A stretch of DNA of 5,716 nucleotides from Planctomycetes bacterium RBG_13_46_10 (GTDB taxonomy: Bacteria > Planctomycetota > Phycisphaerae > Sedimentisphaerales > Anaerobacaceae), in the NCBI GenBank assembly GCA_001824645.1, contig MHYD01000074.1, forward strand, positions 27,712-33,427, read 5' to 3'. The translations under genes were made by a program, and so were the position numbers. Each line of letters starts with the position of its first letter. Positions within the stretch are counted from its first letter, which is position 1. A model generated the notes under the pieces. It worked only from the letters and a program-made list of their open reading frames with translations, had not been told where the DNA came from and ran no database searches. Positions 1 to 5,716 of the stretch are shown here, in pieces.

Positions 1-606
1 AGCGGCAAGAAAGTATGCTTCGTTATGACCCCGCAAGGGCCTCAGGAACGTACAGTGAGAACAGGAGTGTTTAATGATACTTTTGTGCAGATTATTGAAG
101 GCTTACAGGAAGGCGATGAAGTAATGTTGAATCCGCCGCTTTTCAGTGAATCGACCGGTGCCGTAGGATTCCAGCAGCAACAACCGCTGCCAGAGAAGAA
201 ACTCGAGCAAGTTCAAACCGGAGAGCAGGGAGCCCAGGAGCAGGAAGGCGATAGAACAGGCAGAGCCGAACGCTCCAGAGACCAACAAGGGCAGGGTATG
301 TTGGGCGGTTTTGAGATGACCGATGAAATGAGACAGAAGTTAAGAGAGCAGTTTAAAACTCAAGGAGGCGGCCAGGGTATGCCGGAGATGACTGAAGAGA
401 TGAAGCAGAAGATGATGGAGCGGTTCAAACAGCAAGGAGGTGGCCAGGGTATGCCTGAGATGACTGAGGAAATGAAACAGAAGATGATGGAGATGATCAA
501 GCAGCGTCAGGCAGGCGGCCAGGGCGGCAGACGAAGCAGGCAGGGCGGTACAGGGCAGGGGCAGCAGAGCGGCGAGGGCGAGACCGGCGGAGCGAAAGTG
601 AATTAA
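1..606 (+). CDS. RND/MacA-type periplasmic adaptor subunit, C-terminal part (5' end outside window)
   Basis: This is the last 201 residues of a HlyD/MacA-family membrane fusion protein. The frame is open from base 1, so the ATG at 25 is internal. Residues 1-50 look like the membrane-proximal beta domain of such adaptors: a CFVMTPQGPQERTVRTGVF segment leads into the typical VQIIEGLQEGDEV motif, where the family has 'V.I..GL.EGD.V'. The adaptor would sit in the periplasm and connect the inner-membrane permease to an outer-membrane channel. After about residue 55 the protein becomes a hydrophilic extension of about 145 residues, rich in Gln, Gly, Glu, Met, Lys and Arg. It contains three helical repeat units and ends in a Gly/Arg/Gln-rich stretch. 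Textbook MacA lacks such a tail. The ATPase gene begins 30 bases downstream on the same strand, supporting one operon. Family assignment is firm; the substrate is unknown. Confidence 0.85.
   Translation, partial: SGKKVCFVMTPQGPQERTVRTGVFNDTFVQIIEGLQEGDEVMLNPPLFSESTGAVGFQQQQPLPEKKLEQVQTGEQGAQEQEGDRTGRAERSRDQQGQGMLGGFEMTDEMRQKLREQFKTQGGGQGMPEMTEEMKQKMMERFKQQGGGQGMPEMTEEMKQKMMEMIKQRQAGGQGGRRSRQGGTGQGQQSGEGETGGAKVN
298..522 (+). repeat. Three in-frame Met-rich repeat units in the adaptor tail
   Basis: Three consecutive units start at 298 (27 codons), 379 (24 codons) and 451 (24 codons). Each runs from Met through an EMT(D/E)EM(K/R)QK helix-like core to a Gly/Gln-rich hinge ending near GGQG. Units 2 and 3 share MPEMTEEMKQKMME. 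Their codons differ at several synonymous positions (ccg/cct, gaa/gag, gag/gaa, aag/aaa). This suggests an old duplication kept at protein level rather than recent slippage. Met residues fall at i, i+4 and i+8, so each core would form an amphipathic helix with a methionine face. The function is unknown. Confidence 0.85.
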
Positions 607-614
607 CGATTCGT

Positions 615-624
615 AAAGGTGGAG
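615..624 (+). promoter_or_regulatory. Likely ribosome binding site of the ABC ATPase gene
   Basis: The purine-rich AAAGGTGGAG lies 12 bases before the ATG at 637. That spacing is somewhat long, but it is the only Shine-Dalgarno-like sequence near a candidate start. The next in-frame Met, at 694, has no such sequence before it and would sit just ahead of the conserved ABC beta strand. The start at 637 is therefore preferred, giving an N-terminal leader of about 19 residues. Confidence 0.5.
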
Positions 625-636
625 ACATAAGAGTCG

Positions 637-1371
637 ATGACGCAGCAATTCCGTGGCGAAGTTAAATTTACAAGTGATACACCGATTTTGGTGATGGACA
701 AATTGTGTAAGAATTACCAGATTGGCTCGGTGGAGCTACAGGTTTTACGGGAGGTTGACCTGACAATCACAAGTGGTGAATATGTGGCTATTATGGGACC
801 CAGCGGTTCCGGCAAATCTACGTTACTTAATCTGATTGGCTGCCTGGATCGTCCTACAAAAGGAGATTACATACTCGGCGGACAAAGTGTTTCTATGCTT
901 GATGATGATGATTTGTCGATGATACGCGGCAGGCGTATAGGTTTTGTATTTCAATCTTTTAATTTGATTAATCAGCTCAATATCGTTGAAAATATACAGG
1001 TTCCGATGTATTACCAGGGTTTCACCGAGCACGAAAGTGCCGAACGCGCAAGGGAATTAGCCACAATGGTAGGTCTGGGCGACAGAATGAAACATCGGCC
1101 TTCGGAATTAAGCGGCGGTCAGCAGCAGCGCGTAGCAATTGCCAGGGCATTGGCAAACGACCCGTTAATTATTTTGGCCGACGAACCGACGGGCAATCTT
1201 GACTCAGCAAGCGGTGCGGAGATATTAACCATCCTTTATAATTTACACCAGCAAGGCAAAACCTTGATAGCGGTTACCCATGATGAGGGCATCGCTGAAG
1301 GTGCCGAGAGAGTAATACGTCTTTTGGACGGTCGTATCCAGAAGCAGGAATATAATAAGCGGAGGGTATAA
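637..1371 (+). CDS. ABC transporter ATP-binding protein, MacB/LolD type
   Basis: This 244-residue protein is a complete cytoplasmic nucleotide-binding domain that powers the permease encoded next to it. All ABC motifs are intact: Walker A GPSGSGKST (54-62), Q-loop glutamine 106 in FVFQSFNL, signature LSGGQQQR (158-165), Walker B LIILADEP (177-184) with catalytic Glu183, D-loop NLDS (187-190), and switch His215 in VTHD. The LNLIGCLDRPT stretch after Walker A and the ADEPTGNLDS block are characteristic of the LolD/MacB/FtsE branch, which handles export or extraction rather than import. Its length is normal for a stand-alone ATPase of this group (about 220-250); in E. coli MacB the domain is fused to the permease. 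The stop codon shares its last base with the permease ATG. The family is certain, the cargo is not; lipoproteins, peptides or antimicrobials are possible. Confidence 0.95.
   Translation: MTQQFRGEVKFTSDTPILVMDKLCKNYQIGSVELQVLREVDLTITSGEYVAIMGPSGSGKSTLLNLIGCLDRPTKGDYILGGQSVSMLDDDDLSMIRGRRIGFVFQSFNLINQLNIVENIQVPMYYQGFTEHESAERARELATMVGLGDRMKHRPSELSGGQQQRVAIARALANDPLIILADEPTGNLDSASGAEILTILYNLHQQGKTLIAVTHDEGIAEGAERVIRLLDGRIQKQEYNKRRV
1361..1366 (+). promoter_or_regulatory. Ribosome binding site of the permease gene, inside the ATPase gene
   Basis: GGAGGG lies within the last codons of the ATPase gene, four bases before the ATG at 1371. It is a strong Shine-Dalgarno match. Together with the one-base stop/start overlap (taATG) it indicates translational coupling of ATPase and permease. 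Confidence 0.8.
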
Positions 1372-2675
1372 TGTTTTTATTTCGTTTCAAACGGACGCTG
1401 AAGCTGGGCGTGAAAAGTCTTTGGATGCACAAGCTGCGTTCCACTTTAACCGCGTTGGGCATCATCTTCGGCGTATCTTCTGTTATCGCGATGCTTGCCA
1501 TTGGTGAGGGTGCCAGTAGGGACGCCCAGGAAAAAATAGCTCAGCTTGGCAGTCATAATATTATTATAAAAACTGTGAAACCTCCGGAGGAGCAATCAGC
1601 CAGCGGTCAGCAGCAGACTCTGCAGGAATATGGTCTGACTTATAACGATGCGGAGCGCTTTCTAAATGCTATACCGGATGTCCAGGTTATAGTTCCGAAT
1701 CGTCGCATTTCTCAGCAGGCACAGTATCGCACTCGCAGGGTGTCTGCAGAGGTTATAGGCACGGTACCGTGGTACACTGATATATCACAAGTCCGGATAA
1801 AGTTCGGTCGGTATCTGGCCAGCACGGATATGCACTACAAAAAGGGCGTTTGTGTTGTTGATGACAAGCTGGTCAAAGAATTATTTGGTTTTGACGACCC
1901 CATCGGTCAGGATATTAAAATAGCAAGCGATTACTATCGGGTTGTGGGTGTTGCCTCCGAGCAAACAAATACAAAGACAACCAGCACTTTTAATGAAGAA
2001 AATCCGGCAGCGGAAAAAAAGGCCGGTGCAAATGTTGGCAGTATCTATATTCCTCTGACGACGGTTAGAGACCGCTTCGGTGAGATGACAATGCAGATGA
2101 GCTCCAGCAGTGGACGGACCATGGAAAGGGTTGAGCTGCAGGAAATAATTATTAAGGTTCGCGACATAGACCAGGTGCTGGGAACTCGCCAGAGTGTGCA
2201 GACGTTGATGAATAGGTTCCACAAAAAAAATGACTATGAAATAACCGTTCCTCTGGAGCTGATGAGGCGGGCAAAGGAATTCCAGCGTATTTTCACAATT
2301 GTTCTTGGGTCGATTGCAGCGATTTCTCTTTTGGTTGGTGGTATTGGCATTATGAATATTATGCTTGCCACTGTTAGTGAGCGGACACGGGAAATAGGCA
2401 TTCGCAGGGCCCTCGGCGCCAAGAAGCGAGACATTATCTTCCAGTTCCTCTCGGAAACACTGATTTTGACGTTGTCAGGAGGTGCTCTTGGAATTATTCT
2501 GGGGGCTTTGATACCATTTTTTGTCACACACTTCGGTCAAATGCGCACGGTAATTACACTCAGCTCGTTATTATTGGCTTTTGGTATTAGTGCTGGAGTT
2601 GGGATAACTTTTGGCTTATACCCGGCTTATCGCGCCGCAAATATGGACCCGATTGAATCACTGCGGCATGAATAG
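1371..2675 (+). CDS. ABC transporter permease, MacB/FtsX family
   Basis: This 434-residue inner-membrane protein has the four-helix MacB layout. TM1 spans about residues 24-46, after a basic N-terminal segment ending in WMHKLRSTLTALGIIFGVSS, which is typical of the MacB_PCD domain. A large periplasmic domain covers about 47-300. TM2 lies at about 306-333, TM3 at about 358-386 and TM4 at about 395-418. The cytoplasmic loop ERTREIGIRRALGAKKRDI (337-355) is the conserved FtsX/MacB segment that contacts the ATPase, and the C-terminus RAANMDPIESLRHE is the family's usual end. Such transporters use mechanotransmission: ATP-driven closure at the cytoplasm moves the periplasmic domains to push substrate through the adaptor into a TolC-like duct. 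Residues 195-255 are a longer polar insert with a Met/Ser-rich stretch (239-251), making the protein slightly longer than roughly 400-residue relatives. The substrate cannot be read from sequence. Confidence 0.93.
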   Translation: MFLFRFKRTLKLGVKSLWMHKLRSTLTALGIIFGVSSVIAMLAIGEGASRDAQEKIAQLGSHNIIIKTVKPPEEQSASGQQQTLQEYGLTYNDAERFLNAIPDVQVIVPNRRISQQAQYRTRRVSAEVIGTVPWYTDISQVRIKFGRYLASTDMHYKKGVCVVDDKLVKELFGFDDPIGQDIKIASDYYRVVGVASEQTNTKTTSTFNEENPAAEKKAGANVGSIYIPLTTVRDRFGEMTMQMSSSSGRTMERVELQEIIIKVRDIDQVLGTRQSVQTLMNRFHKKNDYEITVPLELMRRAKEFQRIFTIVLGSIAAISLLVGGIGIMNIMLATVSERTREIGIRRALGAKKRDIIFQFLSETLILTLSGGALGIILGALIPFFVTHFGQMRTVITLSSLLLAFGISAGVGITFGLYPAYRAANMDPIESLRHE

Positions 2676-2703
2676 TTGCAATTCAAGTAAAAGTGTTTAA
2701 AAT
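2676..2703 (+). promoter_or_regulatory. Possible sigma70-like promoter for the M50 protease gene
   Basis: TTGCAA (2676-2681) and TAAAAT (2698-2703) are separated by 16 bases and would give a leader of about 50 bases before the ATG at 2759. The match is 4/6 and 5/6 to the E. coli consensus. The surrounding gap is AT-rich, so chance matches are likely, and the organism's own consensus is unknown. It would let the protease be transcribed apart from the exporter operon. Confidence 0.3.
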
Positions 2704-2758
2704 AAGCTAAAATTTTCGTTTAGAATTTTAGGCACTTTAGTCACTTAAAACTTAAGAT

Positions 2759-3892
2759 ATGTTTGGAAAACGAATACCTCTGTTTAAGCTGTTCGGCTTT
2801 AGTGTCAATATTGATGTAAGCTGGTTTATCCTTGCAGTGCTTATTACCTGGACATTTGCAACAAGTGCTTTTCCATATTACTTCGAGGGTTTCTCTAAAA
2901 ATACATATTTATGGATGGGAATTACCGGGGCGATCGGCTTGTTTGCTTCGATTATTTTCCATGAATTCTGCCACTCACTGGTTGCGAGGCGATATGGGCT
3001 GCACATGAAAGGCATCACACTTTTTGTTTTCGGCGGCGTTGCAGAAATGGAGCAGGAACCTGACAGTCCCAAGACAGAATTTCTGATGGCAATTGCAGGT
3101 CCGGTTTCAAGTGTTCTCTTGGCGACAGGACTTTATCTTATCCATTTTGTGGGAGTGTTGATAGCATGGCCGGTGCCTATTAACAATGTTCTGTATTATC
3201 TTGTATTGTTAAATGTTGCCCTTGCTGTGTTTAATCTGCTGCCGGCATTTCCCCTTGACGGTGGACGCGTTTTGCGGTCGATTCTCTGGGCTGTTAAAGG
3301 TAATCTGCGATGGGCGACTAAAATCGCTTCAAAATTAGGCTCGGGATTTGGCTTATTTTTGATTGTTACTGGAGTTTTTCGATTCATCTGGGAACAGGAT
3401 TTCGTAGGTGGAGCATGGTCAGCTCTTATTGGTATGTTTATTCGAAACGCCTCTGAGATGTCTTATAAACAGCTATTAATGCGAAGAACACTGAGCGGCG
3501 ATGAGATTTGGCGTTTTATGAAAACGGACCTCATCACTGTGCCGCCAGCAATTTCCGTTGAGAAATTAATCAATGATTATTTTTACAGATATCATTTTGA
3601 AATGTTCCCTGTATGTGATAGTGATCTGCTGTTGGGCTGTATTTCCACGGAACAGGTAAGGCAAGTGCCGAGAGAGCAATGGGATAATGTTATCGTCGGT
3701 GACATAGTTAAACCATGTTCTGCTGAAAATACTATCAGCCCACACACGGATGCTGTGAAGGCACTGTCTATAATGAATCATACAGGCAACAGCCGACTTA
3801 TGGTTGTCAATGAGGGCCGGCTGGTCGGTATTGTCACTTTGAAAGATATGCTGAAATTCCTCGACCTTAAAATCAACATCGAAGAACGATAG
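2759..3892 (+). CDS. Site-2 protease family (M50) intramembrane metalloprotease with two CBS domains
   Basis: This 377-residue multi-pass membrane protein carries the zinc motif HEFCH (68-72, HExxH with catalytic Glu69) inside a hydrophobic segment. The second M50 signature is NLLPAFPLDGGRVL (159-172), where Asp167 supplies the third zinc ligand. Hydrophobic segments lie near residues 19-40, 50-75, 107-133, 143-165, 195-212 and 215-230. After a basic hinge, residues 250-309 and 314-371 look like a tandem CBS (Bateman) module; the second half, with LMVVNEGRLVGIVTLKDML, is the clearer one. Family members cut transmembrane substrates such as anti-sigma factors or membrane-bound regulators. CBS pairs usually sense adenine nucleotides, so activity may follow energy state. 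No PDZ domain is present, unlike RseP. No clear Shine-Dalgarno precedes the ATG, but the N-terminal IPLFKLFGFSVNIDVSWF is the normal family start. The physiological substrate is unknown. Confidence 0.93.
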   Translation: MFGKRIPLFKLFGFSVNIDVSWFILAVLITWTFATSAFPYYFEGFSKNTYLWMGITGAIGLFASIIFHEFCHSLVARRYGLHMKGITLFVFGGVAEMEQEPDSPKTEFLMAIAGPVSSVLLATGLYLIHFVGVLIAWPVPINNVLYYLVLLNVALAVFNLLPAFPLDGGRVLRSILWAVKGNLRWATKIASKLGSGFGLFLIVTGVFRFIWEQDFVGGAWSALIGMFIRNASEMSYKQLLMRRTLSGDEIWRFMKTDLITVPPAISVEKLINDYFYRYHFEMFPVCDSDLLLGCISTEQVRQVPREQWDNVIVGDIVKPCSAENTISPHTDAVKALSIMNHTGNSRLMVVNEGRLVGIVTLKDMLKFLDLKINIEER

Positions 3893-3898
3893 TGTTAG

Positions 3899-3959
3899 TA
3901 AATCCCGTTAGAAGCCATTCGCTTTTCTAACGAAACTCACACGGGGCATTAAATCCCGT
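3899..3959 (+). repeat. Ten-base direct repeat TAAATCCCGT, two copies
   Basis: TAAATCCCGT occurs at 3899-3908 and again at 3950-3959. The first copy overlaps the 5' arm of the first hairpin, and the second forms the 3' arm of the second hairpin. The ACGGG at 3941-3945 can therefore pair with either copy. Confidence 0.7.
3906..3932. repeat. Hairpin downstream of the protease gene
   Basis: CGTTAGAA (3906-3913) pairs perfectly with TTCTAACG (3925-3932) across an 11-base loop, 13 bases after the protease stop codon. No T run follows on either strand, so it does not look like an intrinsic terminator. It may act as a 3'-end stabiliser or simply be part of the surrounding element. Confidence 0.6.
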
Positions 3960-3961
3960 GT
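3939..3961. repeat. Second hairpin in the convergent gap
   Basis: ACACGGG (3939-3945) pairs with CCCGTGT (3955-3961). A further G-T pair closes a seven-base loop, giving eight pairs. It lies six bases after the first hairpin. No T tract follows on either strand. Confidence 0.6.
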
Positions 3962-3990
3962 TCACTATAAAGGAACTAAACATTTTCATC

Positions 3991-4042
3991 CCTGTGGCAA
4001 GTCTGCCTGTGCGTAGCCGATTCGACGAAGGCAGGCCACGGG
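3991..4042. repeat. Large imperfect palindrome, dispersed-repeat type
   Basis: The outer stem CCTGTGGC (3991-3998) pairs with GCCACGGG (4035-4042), with one G-T pair. After a four-base bulge, CTGCCT (4003-4008) pairs with AGGCAG (4029-4034), and an inner CGT/ACG pairing (4012-4014, 4025-4027) is possible. The core GTGCGTAGCCGATTCGACGA resembles intergenic palindromes I recall as scattered, many-copy sequences in environmental bacterial genomes; that recollection is unverified. It holds no coding frame and is not followed by a T run. Confidence 0.6.
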
Positions 4043-4084
4043 ACATTCTAACTGGGTAAAAAACTTACGAGTCAAGATGGAAAA

Positions 4085-5716
4085 TTAAAAACCGAGCTGG
4101 TTTCTTATTCTATCCTTTGTTTCCTGGCTTATTATTTTGTTGTGGGCTTCGTAAATCGCTGAAACGTCTTCACCCACTGAAATACTCAAGTAGAAGCATT
4201 CCTGGTCATCAGTATCGACATGGGTCTCATCTTTGATTTCGTTCAGGGTCTTCAGAAATTTCTTTATCGGCTCCCAACTGTATTTTTCTCTTATATCATA
4301 ATAAACAGGAAAATGAGGGAAATCCTTGTTGCTGTAAAACACTGCGTACAGCTCGTCTAAACATTGTGCCGCACCTAATCTTTCCAGAGCCTCCACCTCA
4401 AATATGATGTCAAAGTCCTCACCTCTTCCCATGACCCTGTGCCTGGTTTCGAGCGTACGGATATTATACTTTAAAGGTTCGGTAAATCCGTGAATTGTCT
4501 CATACAAAAGGTCGTAACATATATTTCGCGGGAATGTTGTCGGATTTCTGACAGGCTCATCCCAGAGCACTATATAGCCGCCTTTAACACCATCAACCGT
4601 GCTTATTCCAAGATAAAATGCACCGGCAAAATCCTTTAACGTAAAGTCAGCTATGTACGTATTAGTCTCCGGTGTAAAGCCGAGAACGTCAACTAAAACA
4701 GGATAACCGATGTCATTAATATCCTTAACATAATTTCGAGAGTTTTGCTCAAAACATACATCGGCAATGACGTAATAGTGACCGTAGAGGAACCTTGCCT
4801 CTTCATCAATCAGACAGTTCTTATTGTCGTCCAATCCGTTACAGGTTTCGTTGACGTCGGTTACACAACTGCCGCCACAATCAATACCTGTCTCATCCCC
4901 GTTTTGGATCCCATCTGAGTAATCGCCGACTATTGCCTCGCCTGCTCGGCCTATATGGCTATAGTTCAATTGTCCGGCGGATATTTCATACTCTATGGTG
5001 TCTATAAAATCATGAATCATAAACCAGTCAAATCCGCCTTCACTTAAGGCGCATTCTACCCTTATGGTAGCCTTGTTTCCCGTCGGCAGGACAGAGGTTG
5101 GAACCGTCAGGTAATAGACACCTGCGTTATCCGCATTATGATTCTTGAAGTCAAAAAACAGCTCGTAATTTCCGTTTTCCCATATATAGTCGGCTGCCTG
5201 GTTGGTGAATGTTAGGATTTTTCTGCGGTTAAGATACAAGTTATGCGAGCCTTTTCCGGTTCCGTTGGCGCCGCTGAAGATAAATGTAGTTCTGCCTCCG
5301 GTGTAATCGGAGGGTACAGGAGCGGTTTCCCATTCGACGTAATTTCTTAGCCAGGATGCGTATTCAAAGTATGAATAGGTTGCCAGACCTCTGTAAGTGT
5401 TGTAATTGGCCTGATGTGAGCTGCCCACGATGGATGAGAATCCTTCAACTGCCTGGAGGTCACTTCCTGCCAGCATTGTAAATGATTGCTCATTGCTCCA
5501 ATCGCTCTCGCCCGCTGAGTTTCGTGCCTGGGCGTTGAAATAATATGTTGCGCCGAGACTTAAACCGCTTATATTCTCCGTAAATAATTGACCTTTGGCG
5601 ACTGACCTGTTCCATGAAGTATAACTGTAAGAATCCTCCGCCTTTTTGTACCTGAATCTGTACTCGCAGACCTGCCCGCCGTCGTTATCGATCTTGCCAC
5701 GTAAAGTAGCGGTATT
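4085..5716 (-). CDS. Secreted multidomain protein with FN3, MopE-like linker and degenerate gluzincin-like domain (5' end outside window)
   Basis: The frame is open to the right edge: 543 residues are visible, and the Met encoded at 5474-5476 is internal because a fibronectin type III domain runs straight through it. Numbering from that Met, the visible order is: FN3 (80 residues before it); a beta-rich region at about 35-165 resembling a carbohydrate-binding-type sandwich (YLNRRKILTF, GVYYLTVPTSVLP); DGIQNGDETGIDCGGSC (188-204); a MopE-like acidic motif ETCNGLDDNKNCLIDEE (210-226); and a C-terminal domain of about 235 residues. The last contains YETIHGF (325-331) and REKYSWEPIKKFLKTLNEI (396-414), a pattern like the end of M60-type or other gluzincin peptidases. 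Ten cysteines are visible, fitting disulfide bonds outside the cytoplasm. No signal peptide or anchor can be judged because the N-terminus is missing. A surface-bound or secreted glycan- or protein-binding role is plausible; enzyme activity is doubtful because the first zinc histidine is replaced by Tyr. Confidence 0.8.
   Translation of the reverse strand, partial: NTATLRGKIDNDGGQVCEYRFRYKKAEDSYSYTSWNRSVAKGQLFTENISGLSLGATYYFNAQARNSAGESDWSNEQSFTMLAGSDLQAVEGFSSIVGSSHQANYNTYRGLATYSYFEYASWLRNYVEWETAPVPSDYTGGRTTFIFSGANGTGKGSHNLYLNRRKILTFTNQAADYIWENGNYELFFDFKNHNADNAGVYYLTVPTSVLPTGNKATIRVECALSEGGFDWFMIHDFIDTIEYEISAGQLNYSHIGRAGEAIVGDYSDGIQNGDETGIDCGGSCVTDVNETCNGLDDNKNCLIDEEARFLYGHYYVIADVCFEQNSRNYVKDINDIGYPVLVDVLGFTPETNTYIADFTLKDFAGAFYLGISTVDGVKGGYIVLWDEPVRNPTTFPRNICYDLLYETIHGFTEPLKYNIRTLETRHRVMGRGEDFDIIFEVEALERLGAAQCLDELYAVFYSNKDFPHFPVYYDIREKYSWEPIKKFLKTLNEIKDETHVDTDDQECFYLSISVGEDVSAIYEAHNKIISQETKDRIRNQLGF
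4490..4504 (-). other. YETIH, degenerate HExxH-like site
   Basis: The codons read Tyr-Glu-Thr-Ile-His within NICYDLLYETIHGFTEPL. The hydrophobic run before it and the Gly after it match the helix that carries HExxH in gluzincin peptidases, but the first His is Tyr. Possible third-ligand glutamates lie downstream, in GFTEPL or in the IIFEVEALE helix. Confidence 0.45.
4799..4912 (-). other. Acidic Cys-containing linker with MopE-like metal-binding motif
   Basis: Two motifs known from exported bacterial proteins lie side by side: DGIQNGDETGIDCGGSC, then a motif of the E.CNG.DDN..C..IDE type found in putative calcium-binding MopE repeats. The Asp/Asn ladder suggests Ca2+ ligation. The second cysteine sits two residues later than in the common DDNCNG form. 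Confidence 0.65.
5477..5716 (-). other. Fibronectin type III domain (within the - strand gene)
   Basis: Translation from the right edge gives NTATLRGKID, then CEYRFRYKK, ENISGLSLGATYYFNAQARN, SAGESDWSNEQ and SFT. This is the standard FN3 pattern of strands, with the 'GL.pG..Y.f.a.A.N.aG.s..S' core and the closing 'SFT'. The domain is nearly complete. Its presence in frame upstream of the first visible ATG proves that the gene starts outside the window. Confidence 0.85.

Larger units (their letters stand above)
3904..4056. repeat. MITE-like intergenic element bounded by imperfect inverted repeats
   Basis: The left end CCCGTTAGAA (3904-3913) and the right end TTCTAACTGGG (4046-4056) are inverted copies of each other with a single inserted base. 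They enclose 153 bases made almost entirely of smaller palindromes and contain no open reading frame. TAAAT just outside the left end and TAAAA just outside the right could be remnants of a target duplication. The whole block sits between two convergent genes, where such elements are tolerated. Mobility is inference; only one copy is in the window. Confidence 0.4.

Noticed and set aside
340..648. 102-residue Leu/His-rich open frame on the - strand.
   Set aside because: It is the antisense of the repetitive adaptor tail; its composition mirrors the repeat codons and it has no recognisable domain or start signal.
694..1371. Alternative ATPase start at the ATG at 694.
   Set aside because: There is no Shine-Dalgarno upstream, while 637 has one; it cannot be fully excluded because the first 19 residues are not conserved ABC sequence.
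1881..2222. 113-residue open frame on the - strand.
   Set aside because: It lies wholly inside the well-supported permease gene, in an antisense frame, with no motif.
4058..4084. Intrinsic terminator for the - strand gene (T6 on the - strand from the A run at 4058-4063).
   Set aside because: The preceding bases form only a 3-4 pair CTT/AAG stem, too weak for a convincing terminator.
3893..4084. Riboswitch or small RNA gene in the convergent gap.
   Set aside because: The hairpins do not match any RNA family I recognise, and the gap follows two gene ends rather than preceding a gene start.

Overview
The window carries two gene blocks that point towards each other across a palindrome-rich gap of 192 bases. 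The left block, on the + strand, encodes the end of a periplasmic adaptor, an ABC ATPase and an ABC permease, which together form a MacAB-type tripartite exporter. A membrane-embedded site-2-type metalloprotease with two CBS domains follows. The right block, on the - strand, is the C-terminal 543 residues of a large secreted multidomain protein whose start lies beyond the right edge. No RNA gene or CRISPR array is visible, and no insertion sequence transposase.

Layout: 1-606 is the adaptor C-terminus, ending in an unusual methionine/glutamine/glycine-rich repeat tail. 637-1371 is the ATPase and 1371-2675 the permease, overlapping by one base. After an 83-base AT-rich gap with a possible promoter comes the M50 protease at 2759-3892. 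3893-4084 holds two hairpins and a larger imperfect palindrome, all enclosed by imperfect inverted repeats at 3904-3913 and 4046-4056. 4085-5716 (-) reads, from N to C terminus, as a fibronectin type III domain, a beta-sandwich-like region, an acidic cysteine-containing calcium-binding-like linker, and a region that resembles a degenerate gluzincin metallopeptidase.

The three exporter genes are packed as one transcription unit. The permease ribosome binding site lies inside the end of the ATPase gene, which suggests coupled translation. ATP hydrolysis by the cytoplasmic ATPase would drive the permease, and the adaptor would link it to an outer-membrane TolC-like channel that is not in the window. 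The protease and the secreted protein have no evident functional link to the exporter.

The organism is a Gram-negative-type bacterium (adaptor-dependent export) of moderate GC. The long hydrophilic adaptor tail, the mosaic secreted protein with FN3 and MopE-like motifs, and the intergenic palindromes resemble environmental Planctomycetota (Phycisphaerae-like) genomes. That placement is inference from general familiarity and was not tested.
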